Below are positions 1-5,060 of a stretch of DNA of 5,060 nucleotides, piece after piece. Each line of letters opens with the position of its first letter. Positions within the stretch are counted from its first letter, which is position 1. The DNA is from Burkholderiaceae bacterium (GTDB lineage: Bacteria; Pseudomonadota; Gammaproteobacteria; Burkholderiales; Burkholderiaceae_C). The translations under genes and the position numbers were made by a program. Below the pieces are notes generated by a model, which saw nothing but the letters and a program-made list of their open reading frames with translations, did not search any database and had not been told where the DNA came from. Where the stretch lies: assembly GCA_031256125.1 (NCBI GenBank), contig JAIRRE010000186.1, forward strand, positions 1-5,060, in the 5' to 3' direction.

Positions 1-25
1 GGCGGCCCTGCATCGCGGGGGGGCC

Positions 26-39
26 GCGGGGCTACCCGC
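26..39. repeat. short GC-rich hairpin at the left edge
   Basis: GCGGG at 26-30 and CCCGC at 35-39 form a perfect 5-bp stem with a four-base loop, GCTA. No T-run follows on either strand, so it is not a standard intrinsic terminator. It lies between a run of seven G (17-23) and the C-rich tract that follows. It could be chance structure in such GC-rich sequence. Confidence 0.35.
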
Positions 40-55
40 CCCGCCCGCCCCCCCC
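35..55 (-). other. G-quadruplex-forming motif (G-rich on the minus strand)
   Basis: The plus strand reads C3 (35-37), G, C4 (39-42), G, C3 (44-46), G, C8 (48-55). The minus strand therefore has four G-runs of at least three bases separated by single-base loops, the pattern known to give the most stable quadruplexes. The plus strand could form the matching i-motif. It lies about 140 bases past the end of the minus-strand endopeptidase gene, so read-through RNA from that gene would carry the G-rich form. The motif is seen directly; any function is inference. Homopolymers of seven to eight bases are also prone to sequencing error. Confidence 0.6.
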
Positions 56-194
56 ACGCCGCATGGCGCGGCGAGCGCGGCGCTGGCGGGCGCATAGCGA
101 TTTCACCCCAATGGTGAGCCTCAGCCAAGCCAGAAACCGCTGTGTTCATGCGAGGTTGTGAAGGGAAAGGAGCGGTCAACTGCCGTTTTTAGGT

Positions 195-1448
195 TCAATC
201 TTCAACTGCTAGCGTCGGCGAGGCTATTGCCACTGGTCCGGGCAGCAATTGGCGCGGTTCAGGCTCCGCCTGCCCAAGGTGGATTGCGCCGCTTTGCGCG
301 CGCGCTTCGATCCAGCGCCGCACCCGTTCGGCGTCGGCCACCCGGTTGAGCGAGTCGAGGAACACCATGATGAACTGACGGCCCGCAATGCGCGTTTCCA
401 TCACCAGACATTGGCCGGCCTCGTGGATGTACCCGGTTTTTTGCAGGTTGATATCCCACGACGGGTTTTTGACCAGCCGGTTGGAATTGTTGTATTGCAG
501 GATGCGGCGCCCCGTGGCCACTTCATAGCCTGGCGAAGTGGTCAACTGGCGCAGCAGCGGTTCCTGCACGGCGGCGGCCACCAGCTTGGCCAAGTCGCTG
601 GCGCTGGAGCGGTTGTCGCTGGACAGCCCTGTCGGCTCCACGTAGTGCGTGTCCTTCATTCCAAGCGAAGCGGCGCGCTCGTTCATTAACGTGATGAAAT
701 GTTCCAGCCCGCCCGGGTAGGTGCGCGCCAGCGCATGGGCAGCGCGGTTTTCGCTGGACATCAGCGCCAGATGCAGCATCTCGCCGCGCGGCAGCGTGGT
801 ACCCACCGGCAGACGCGAACGGCTATGTTTGAGGTAATCCACATCATCGTCGGTGATGGTGATGAATTCGTCCATCGGCAGCCGTGCCTGTGCAATGAGG
901 AACCCGGTCATCAATTTGGTCACCGAGGCTATGGGCAGCACCGCCTGGTCGTTTTTGTTGAACAGAACCTGGTTGTTGTCCTGATCAAGCACCAGCGCCA
1001 CGCTTGCTTGTAGCTTTAACGGATCGGCGGTTTCGCGCAACCCCAATTGATCGCCCAGCGGCAGCTTGGAAGGCGCGGTATCCGTGCCCATATCTTCATG
1101 CGCCGCCACAGCCACTCTGGAGTGGTACCGCATTTCGGCGTGGTGGCGTGCGATGCGCCCCCGACGCCCACTTGACCGACCGAGAACCGCAACCACTCGG
1201 CGGTGGCGGGCTTTACCCTTGGCGATGGATCCCCTGCGCCGGGCTGACGCCGCTCTGGCAGAAGACTTGTTTGATTTGACCCGTGCCCTTTCCGCATTCG
1301 CGGTTTTGGCCGGTCTTTTGACCTGTGCGGCTTGCACCGGCAAAGCCGCTACCGGCAAGAGCGCGATGGCCGCACTGCACAGTGCGGCCCAGCCGGTTTT
1401 ACGCAGGGCGGGCACCACGCGCCGCATCCAATTACCTGCTTGCATCAT
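195..1448 (-). CDS. pbpG: D-alanyl-D-alanine endopeptidase, PBP7/8 type (S11 serine peptidase)
   Basis: This is a low-molecular-mass penicillin-binding protein. The family cleaves D-Ala-meso-DAP cross-bridges of peptidoglycan in the periplasm during wall remodelling. All three active-site motifs are present: SVTK (nucleophile S175, K178), SEN (232-234) and KTG (337-339). A family-typical HYVEPTGLS stretch lies near 268-276. Residues 1-40 look like a Sec signal peptide, with an RR/RK-containing start, a hydrophobic core and a likely cut after VQA. Residues 41-111 form a very basic linker with 23 Lys/Arg and only two acidic residues, then the peptidase domain spans about 140-385. The length is 417 aa, longer than E. 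coli PBP7 (about 310 aa), mainly because of the linker. An in-frame ATG at 1454 has its AGGA only two bases away, so the ATG at 1448, eight bases from AGGA, is preferred; ATG 1445 is also possible. A DacA/DacC-type carboxypeptidase is less likely because the C-terminal amphipathic anchor domain is absent. Confidence 0.93.
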   Translation of the reverse strand: MMQAGNWMRRVVPALRKTGWAALCSAAIALLPVAALPVQAAQVKRPAKTANAERARVKSNKSSARAASARRRGSIAKGKARHRRVVAVLGRSSGRRGRIARHHAEMRYHSRVAVAAHEDMGTDTAPSKLPLGDQLGLRETADPLKLQASVALVLDQDNNQVLFNKNDQAVLPIASVTKLMTGFLIAQARLPMDEFITITDDDVDYLKHSRSRLPVGTTLPRGEMLHLALMSSENRAAHALARTYPGGLEHFITLMNERAASLGMKDTHYVEPTGLSSDNRSSASDLAKLVAAAVQEPLLRQLTTSPGYEVATGRRILQYNNSNRLVKNPSWDINLQKTGYIHEAGQCLVMETRIAGRQFIMVFLDSLNRVADAERVRRWIEARAQSGAIHLGQAEPEPRQLLPGPVAIASPTLAVED

Positions 1449-1456
1449 TCTCATGT

Positions 1457-1460
1457 TCCT
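1457..1460 (-). promoter_or_regulatory. ribosome-binding site deciding the pbpG start
   Basis: The minus strand reads AGGA here. It is two bases from the ATG at 1454, eight from the ATG at 1448 and eleven from the ATG at 1445. Eight bases is the best spacing, which favours 1448. The three starts differ by only three residues in the signal peptide, so the mature enzyme is the same. Confidence 0.6.
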
Positions 1461-1489
1461 GTGGTTGTATTCACATGCGATAGGCTGCT

Positions 1490-1498
1490 AGTGTAACC
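1490..1498. repeat. AGTGTAACC repeat, copy 1
   Basis: The plus strand reads AGTGTAACC, matching 1577-1585 exactly. The flanks are also related: GGCTGCT before and GCCAATT after in this copy, GGCGGCC before and AATT after in the other. On the minus strand both read GGTTACACT, and this copy contains the proposed -10 element of pbpG. It may be a duplicated promoter element or a regulator site, or chance. Confidence 0.4.
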
Positions 1499-1517
1499 GC
1501 CAATTCAAACCTTGCAA
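1490..1517 (-). promoter_or_regulatory. candidate sigma-70 promoter for pbpG
   Basis: On the minus strand, TTGCAA (1517-1512) and TACACT (1495-1490) are separated by 16 bases. Each matches its consensus (TTGACA, TATAAT) at four of six positions. Transcription would begin near 1483 and give a leader of about 35 bases before the start codon. It lies downstream of the rmuC terminator, which fits independent transcription of pbpG. It was found by eye only. Confidence 0.45.
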
Positions 1518-1576
1518 GATCATCGAGTTGCAGCAAAAAGTTGAAGTGAAATAAAGATTGATCAGCAGAGGCGGCC

Positions 1577-1585
1577 AGTGTAACC
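1577..1585. repeat. AGTGTAACC repeat, copy 2
   Basis: Second exact copy of the nine-base repeat, 87 bases from the first (start to start) and in the same orientation. On the minus strand it offers another TACACT, but the position of a matching -35 is filled by the T-run of the rmuC terminator (TTTTTC). A second promoter here would therefore be weak or need an activator. Confidence 0.4.
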
Positions 1586-1600
1586 AATTGTAATATAGAG

Positions 1601-1622
1601 AAAAACGTTCCAGAGCCGGAAC
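1601..1622 (-). terminator. intrinsic terminator downstream of rmuC
   Basis: On the minus strand, GTTCC (1622-1618) pairs with GGAAC (1611-1607), and an inner G-T wobble leaves a four-base loop. After one G comes a run of five T (1605-1601). The hairpin starts 34 bases past the rmuC stop codon. The T-run exists only in the minus direction, so it should end rmuC transcription and separate rmuC from pbpG. Confidence 0.7.
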
Positions 1623-1655
1623 ACGGCGACCGTAAAGGGCTGGTTCAGCCTTGCC

Positions 1656-3107
1656 TCAATCCTCGTCCCCGGGCTTGGCCGCATCGCCTTCGATTTCCGG
1701 CAACAACGCCTGCGCTTGCGATTCGGGCAGCGCCTCCACGGCGCGTAGCTTGCGGTCCAGCGCGCGAGTGCGCCGCCCGGTTTCATCCAGCGTGTTGAGC
1801 ATGGTCTGCGTCTGCCGCTTGACCTTGTCGAGTACCTCGCCGAATTTGGCGAATTCGGTTTTGACCGCACCCAGCACTTGCCAAACTTCGCTGCTACGCC
1901 GTTCCAGCGCCAGGGTGCGAAAGCCCATTTGCAGCGAATTGAGCATCGCCAGCAGCGTGGTTGGCCCGGCCAGCGTGACGCGGTGCTCGCGCTGCAAGGC
2001 TTCCATCAAACCCGGACGGCGCAGCACTTCGGCATACAGCCCCTCGGCGGGCAGGAACAGGATGGCGAAATCTGTGGTATACGGCGGCTCGATGTATTTT
2101 TCGGCGATGCTTTTGGCCTCCAGCCGAATGCGCGTTTCCAGTGCCTTGGCGGCAGCATCCACGCCCGCCGCGTCGGCGCGTTGCTGGGCGTCGAGCAGCC
2201 GCTCGTAATCCTCACCCGGAAACTTGGCGTCAATTGGCAGCCACACGGGTTCATCCGCGCCGCCGCTTTTGCCCGGCAAGCGAATGGCGAAATCCACTGC
2301 CTCGCGCGAATCGGGCCGCGTGGCAACCTGCGCCGCGTATTGCTCCGGCGCGAACACTTGTTCCAGCAGCGCGCCCAGTTGCGCCTCGCCGAACATGCCG
2401 CGCGTTTTGACGTTGGTCAGCAGGTGTTTTAAATCGCCCACGCCTTGCGCCAGCGTTTGCATCTCGCCCAGCCCCCGGTGCACCAATTCCAGCCGCTCGG
2501 CCACTTGCTTGAAGCTCTCGCCCAGGCGCGCTTGCAGCGTCGATTGCAGCTTTTCATCGACCACCTGCCGCATCTCGTCGAGCTTGGCCGCATTGCCAGC
2601 CTGCAATTGCGTCAGTTGCGCCTCCAGCGTCGCGCGCACCTCCGCCATGCGCCGTGCGTTGGATTCGCCCATGCCCTGCAACTGCTGCACCAGCGTCTCC
2701 GACAACGCGCCGCGCAGTTGCGCCAGTTGCTGCGCGAATGCGTCGATCTGCGCGTTTTGCGTGCGCGCGCTTTCGGCGCTCTGGCGTAGCAGCGCATCCT
2801 GAAACCCGGTAAACGACTGCGTCAGCTCCTGCCGCGCTGCGCGCGCACCTTCAGCCATTTCCGCGCGCAAGCCGGCCTGCGCCTCACGCAGATCGCCCGA
2901 CAGCCGCGTTTGACTTTGCCCAGCCTGGTCGAGCATCGTCCGCAACTCGTCGCGTGAAGCCACATCGTCGGGCTTGTGCGGACGGCGCATCAGCAACGCA
3001 ACCAGCAACACAGCGCACGCCGCCAGTAACACCAACGCTATCACCGTCAGCGGCAACGCCCAACCAGGCCAGGAAACTGCGGACAACACGGAAGCGGATT
3101 CATTCAT
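1656..3107 (-). CDS. rmuC: RmuC family protein (DNA recombination protein RmuC homologue)
   Basis: RmuC was named in E. coli for limiting recombination at short inverted repeats. Its nuclease activity is inferred from fold rather than firmly proven. The 483-aa protein has one N-terminal membrane segment (about 15-39) ending in MRR, suggesting an inner-membrane anchor with the rest in the cytoplasm. A long Gln/Ala/Leu/Arg-rich coiled coil follows (about 50-225), then the conserved RmuC domain (about 228-435). Within it are TRGMFGEAQLG (235-245), VDFAIRLPG (271-279) and PIDAKFP (291-297). D272 with D293-x-K295 fits a PD-(D/E)XK-like site. EPPYTTDFAILFLPAEGLY and TLAGPTTLLAML are further family blocks. 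The C-terminal tail is acidic. I chose ATG 3107 because the membrane segment then follows at the usual short distance. An in-frame GTG at 3140 would add 11 residues, and neither start has a clear Shine-Dalgarno. A terminator follows the gene, and livH diverges from it. Confidence 0.93.
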   Translation of the reverse strand: MNESASVLSAVSWPGWALPLTVIALVLLAACAVLLVALLMRRPHKPDDVASRDELRTMLDQAGQSQTRLSGDLREAQAGLRAEMAEGARAARQELTQSFTGFQDALLRQSAESARTQNAQIDAFAQQLAQLRGALSETLVQQLQGMGESNARRMAEVRATLEAQLTQLQAGNAAKLDEMRQVVDEKLQSTLQARLGESFKQVAERLELVHRGLGEMQTLAQGVGDLKHLLTNVKTRGMFGEAQLGALLEQVFAPEQYAAQVATRPDSREAVDFAIRLPGKSGGADEPVWLPIDAKFPGEDYERLLDAQQRADAAGVDAAAKALETRIRLEAKSIAEKYIEPPYTTDFAILFLPAEGLYAEVLRRPGLMEALQREHRVTLAGPTTLLAMLNSLQMGFRTLALERRSSEVWQVLGAVKTEFAKFGEVLDKVKRQTQTMLNTLDETGRRTRALDRKLRAVEALPESQAQALLPEIEGDAAKPGDED

Positions 3108-3221
3108 GCGCGACAGTGTAGTCAGCACGGTGGAACGCACGCTTCACTATCACATGCGTGACTCAACTCAAAGGAATCTCAACTTAACATCACTGTCAAA
3201 TCATGCCGAATGGCTGCGGCT

Positions 3222-3250
3222 CTGTTGGCCATATGTTGAAAACACAACAG
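3222..3250 (+). repeat. CTGTTG/CAACAG inverted repeat next to the livH ribosome-binding site
   Basis: CTGTTG (3222-3227) and CAACAG (3245-3250) are perfect six-base arms separated by 17 bases. The right arm shares its last two bases with the livH Shine-Dalgarno. A further TGTTG at 3234-3238 could pair with the same right arm in an alternative, tighter hairpin. Such pairing could modulate access to the ribosome-binding site, or the repeat could bind a regulator as DNA. Chance occurrence is possible. Confidence 0.35.
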
Positions 3251-3254
3251 GGGA
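3249..3254 (+). promoter_or_regulatory. Shine-Dalgarno of livH (decides the start)
   Basis: AGGGGA lies five bases before the ATG at 3260. The longer open frame reaches back to an ATG at 3203, which lacks such a site and would add 19 residues not expected in LivH. This fixes the start at MDFFFQQ. Confidence 0.75.
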
Positions 3255-3259
3255 CAAGC

Positions 3260-4129
3260 ATGGATTTTTTCTTTCAGCAACTGCTCAACGGGCTGACGCT
3301 GGGCGGGGTGTATGGACTGGTGGCGTTGGGGCTGACGCTGGTGTTTGGCGTATTGCAGGTGCCCAACTTTGCGCACGGGGCGTTTTACATGGCAGGGGCT
3401 TTCATTGGCTACTGGCTGATGGGCGCTCTGAGCGCCAATTACTGGCTGGCCATGCTGGGCGCGGCGGTAGGTGTGGCGGTGCTGGCGGTACTCTCCGAGC
3501 GGCTGGTGTTCCACCCGCTGCGCAATGCCCCGGTGCTGCACGACATGATCGCCGCCATCGGCTTGATGCTATTTCTCGAAGCGGGTGCGCAGGCCATTTT
3601 CGGCGCCGACTTTCTGCGCATGCCAACCCCCTACGGGCAGGTAATCAACGTGCTGGGCATAACCACGCAGGTACAGCGCTTGTTGATCATCGTTGCCGGC
3701 GGCGTGCTGGTGGGCTTGCTGCACCTGTTTCTGACCCGCACCATAACTGGGCAAACCATCGTCGCGCTGGCGCAAAACCGCCAGGGCGCGGCGCTGGTGG
3801 GCATCGACGCGCTACGCACCACGATGCTGGTGTTCGCCATTTCGGGCGCGCTGGCCGCCATTGCGGCGGTACTGTACGCGCCCATCAATCTGGTCTATCC
3901 GAGCATGGGCAGCCTGGTTATCACCAAGGCGTTCGTCATCATCATTCTGGGCGGAATGGGGAGTTTTCCCGGCGCCATCGCGGGTGGCCTCATCATCGGG
4001 CTGGCCGAGAGCTTCGGGGGCTTTTACATCTCCGACGATTACAAGGATTTGATCGCCTTCGTACTGCTGGTGGCGATCCTGTCGATCAGGCCGCAGGGAC
4101 TGTTTCCGGCCAAGGGAGCGGCGGCATGA
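3260..4129 (+). CDS. livH: branched-chain amino acid-type ABC transporter permease, LivH family
   Basis: This is an inner-membrane permease subunit of the HAAT family of ABC importers, which pairs with LivM to form the channel driven by the LivG and LivF ATPases. The 289-aa product is the usual length for LivH. It is almost wholly hydrophobic, with about eight predicted membrane segments. Family marks include the N-terminal LLNGLTLGGVYGLVALGLTL (8-27), NFAHG (36-40), a cytoplasmic EAA-like loop AQNRQGAALVGIDALRTT (171-188) that should contact the ATPase, GGMGSFPGAIAGG (231-243) and the C-terminal IRPQGLF (276-282). No frameshift or missing block is seen. It overlaps livM by four bases. The family also imports urea, amides and aromatic acids in other operons, so the substrate is open: no binding protein or ATPase is in view. 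The symbol reflects family, not proven substrate. Confidence 0.92.
   Translation: MDFFFQQLLNGLTLGGVYGLVALGLTLVFGVLQVPNFAHGAFYMAGAFIGYWLMGALSANYWLAMLGAAVGVAVLAVLSERLVFHPLRNAPVLHDMIAAIGLMLFLEAGAQAIFGADFLRMPTPYGQVINVLGITTQVQRLLIIVAGGVLVGLLHLFLTRTITGQTIVALAQNRQGAALVGIDALRTTMLVFAISGALAAIAAVLYAPINLVYPSMGSLVITKAFVIIILGGMGSFPGAIAGGLIIGLAESFGGFYISDDYKDLIAFVLLVAILSIRPQGLFPAKGAAA
4112..4118 (+). promoter_or_regulatory. Shine-Dalgarno of livM inside the livH end
   Basis: AAGGGAG lies seven bases before the ATG at 4126, inside the last codons of livH. With the ATGA stop/start overlap at 4126-4129, it points to translational coupling of the two permease subunits. Confidence 0.7.
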
Positions 4130-5060
4130 CCGGCAACAGCAAACGGCTTATCGGCTGGCTGGTTTTGGCCACAGCGGCAGCGGCGCTGCCGTGGGCGATG
4201 CCCAACGATTACTACATCACTGTCGGTGCGCTGGCCTTCATCACCGCGCTATCGGCATTGGGGCTGAACTTGCTGACCGGCTATACCGGGCAGCTGAATC
4301 TGGCGCACGGGCCGTTCATGGCGATCGGCGCTTACACCGTCGGCATACTGACCACCGCCCACGGCGTGCCCTATTGGGTGGCTTTCGCGCTTGCCGGGGT
4401 GGTGACCGGCGTGCTGGGCGCGCTGGTGGGGCTGCTGTCGCTGCGGCTGCGCGGGCATTACTTCGCCATCTTCACGCTATGCGTGGGCGTGATCCTGTCG
4501 CTGGTGATCCAGAAGTGGGAATCGCTCACCGGCGGGGCGGTCGGCATCATGGGCATTCCCGCGCCGCCGGGCTGGGGCGGCTACACCTTTGAATCGCCGC
4601 GCGCGCAGTATTACCTGGCGTTGGCTTTTCTGGCGCTGGGCCTGCTGGTGATGGGCCGCGTCACCAGCTCGCTGGTCGGGCGCAGTTTCGTGGCGGTGCG
4701 CAACAGCGAGGCACTGGCGCAAGCCATCGGCATCAACCTGCGCAAAACCAAGATGCTGGCGTTCGTGCTGTCGGTGATTTATGCCGGCTTCGCGGGCGCG
4801 CTCTACGCCGGGCAGGTGCGCTTCATCGGCCCGGAGCTGGCTGGGCAGACGCCCACGTTCGATCAAGTGACGATGGCGGTGGTCGGCGGGCTGGGAACCC
4901 TGCTCGGGCCGCTGGTGGGCACTTTTCTGGTGACCACGATCACGCAAAGCTTGCAATTTTTGCAAGACTACCGGATGATCGCCTTCGGCCCGCTGCTGAT
5001 CGTGGCGCTGATTTTTCTGCCGCACGGACTGGTCGGCACATGGCTGCACCATCGTGTGCG
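4126..5060 (+). CDS. livM: branched-chain amino acid-type ABC transporter permease, LivM family (3' end beyond window)
   Basis: This is the second permease subunit of the same HAAT importer. I read 311 codons from ATG 4126 to the window edge without a stop. The start is fixed by the ATGA overlap and a good Shine-Dalgarno. Family blocks in order: ALSALGLNLLTGYTGQLNLA (41-60) with the HG that completes the NLAHG motif, LRLRGHYFAIFTL (106-118), the LTGG...GI(M)GIP block (134-145), the EAA-like ATPase-contact loop AVRNSEALAQAIGINLRKTK (189-208), GGLGTLLGPLVG (254-265) and the near-terminal FLPHGLVG (297-304). That last block normally sits close to the C-terminus, so probably only a few to a few tens of residues are missing. 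The arrangement predicts livG and livF immediately downstream. As with livH, the transported substrate cannot be read from the permease alone. Confidence 0.92.
   Translation, partial: MTGNSKRLIGWLVLATAAAALPWAMPNDYYITVGALAFITALSALGLNLLTGYTGQLNLAHGPFMAIGAYTVGILTTAHGVPYWVAFALAGVVTGVLGALVGLLSLRLRGHYFAIFTLCVGVILSLVIQKWESLTGGAVGIMGIPAPPGWGGYTFESPRAQYYLALAFLALGLLVMGRVTSSLVGRSFVAVRNSEALAQAIGINLRKTKMLAFVLSVIYAGFAGALYAGQVRFIGPELAGQTPTFDQVTMAVVGGLGTLLGPLVGTFLVTTITQSLQFLQDYRMIAFGPLLIVALIFLPHGLVGTWLHHRV

Larger units (their letters stand above)
3108..3259. promoter_or_regulatory. divergent intergenic region between rmuC and livH
   Basis: These 152 bases must hold the promoters of both divergent units. 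I see no convincing -35/-10 pair for livH. On the minus strand a perfect TTGACA lies at 3199-3194, but the sequence 15-18 bases beyond it is a poor -10. Three small structures stand out: the near-palindrome TCACATGCGTGA (3150-3161), a CTCAACT direct repeat (3162-3168 and 3178-3184), and a CTGTTG/CAACAG inverted repeat (3222-3227 and 3245-3250). They could be regulator-binding sites. No riboswitch fold is recognisable. Confidence 0.4.

Noticed and set aside
103..117. TCACC/GGTGA hairpin near the left edge
   Set aside because: A five-base stem without a T-run on either strand; no evidence of function.
136..176. ACCGCT/AGCGGT inverted repeat downstream of pbpG as its terminator
   Set aside because: Six-base arms are separated by a 29-base loop and followed by only three T on the minus strand, which is too weak.
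173..190. Plus-strand hairpin CGGT...GCCG followed by five T
   Set aside because: Its stem is only four pairs including a wobble. There is no supported plus-strand gene upstream, so I do not call a terminator.
249..1013. Plus-strand open frames opposite pbpG
   Set aside because: They are antisense shadows of a clear S11 peptidase gene with all catalytic motifs. The products show no recognisable domain.
1368..1382. Cysteine in the PbpG signal peptide as a lipoprotein site
   Set aside because: The residue before the cysteine is Leu, not the Gly/Ala/Ser expected of a lipobox. A VQA signal-peptidase I site follows the hydrophobic core.
1562..1870. Minus-strand open frame of 102 codons spanning the rmuC end and its terminator
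   Set aside because: It lies mostly antiparallel or out of frame within rmuC, has Arg/Pro-rich composition typical of a shifted GC-rich frame, and runs through the intrinsic terminator.
1651..2802. Ser/Arg/Cys-rich plus-strand frames opposite rmuC
   Set aside because: Low-complexity antisense translations of a well-conserved gene in GC-rich DNA.
3203..3259. N-terminal extension of LivH from ATG 3203
   Set aside because: No ribosome-binding site at that ATG, while AGGGGA stands five bases before ATG 3260. LivH proteins normally begin with the short stretch seen there.
4477..5052. 191-codon minus-strand frame opposite livM
   Set aside because: Gln/His/Arg-rich composition, and livM on the plus strand carries the full set of family motifs across the same bases.

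Overview
This 5.06-kb, GC-rich window reads as ordinary chromosomal housekeeping sequence from a betaproteobacterium, most likely Burkholderiales. That placement is an inference. It rests on the base composition, on a PBP7-type endopeptidase with a long basic leader, and on the style of the RmuC and Liv proteins. I cannot name a species. I see no mobile element, CRISPR array, tRNA or rRNA, and no candidate for a new multi-gene system.

Layout. Bases 1-194 hold no gene I can support, but carry very G/C-rich homopolymer runs that include a strong G-quadruplex motif on the minus strand. Next come two minus-strand genes. The first is a periplasmic D-alanyl-D-alanine endopeptidase (pbpG-like, 195-1448). 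Upstream of it is rmuC (1656-3107), which encodes a membrane-anchored coiled-coil protein with a PD-(D/E)XK-like domain. The roughly 200-bp gap between them holds a convincing intrinsic terminator for rmuC and a plausible sigma-70 promoter for pbpG, so the two genes are probably separate transcription units. A nine-base repeat (AGTGTAACC) occurs twice in this gap.

A divergent intergenic region of about 150 bp (3108-3259) separates rmuC from a plus-strand operon. That operon starts with livH (3260-4129) and livM (4126 to the window edge), the two permease subunits of a branched-chain-amino-acid-type (HAAT) ABC importer. They overlap by ATGA, each has a strong Shine-Dalgarno, and they are almost certainly co-translated. 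The ATPases (livG, livF) and the substrate-binding protein are not in the window and would be expected downstream or elsewhere, so the substrate cannot be assigned.

The three modules (cell-wall remodelling, genome maintenance, solute import) have no obvious functional link. The points worth a second look are small: the G-quadruplex tract, the basic linker of the endopeptidase, repeats in the two intergenic regions, and an inverted repeat next to the livH ribosome-binding site.
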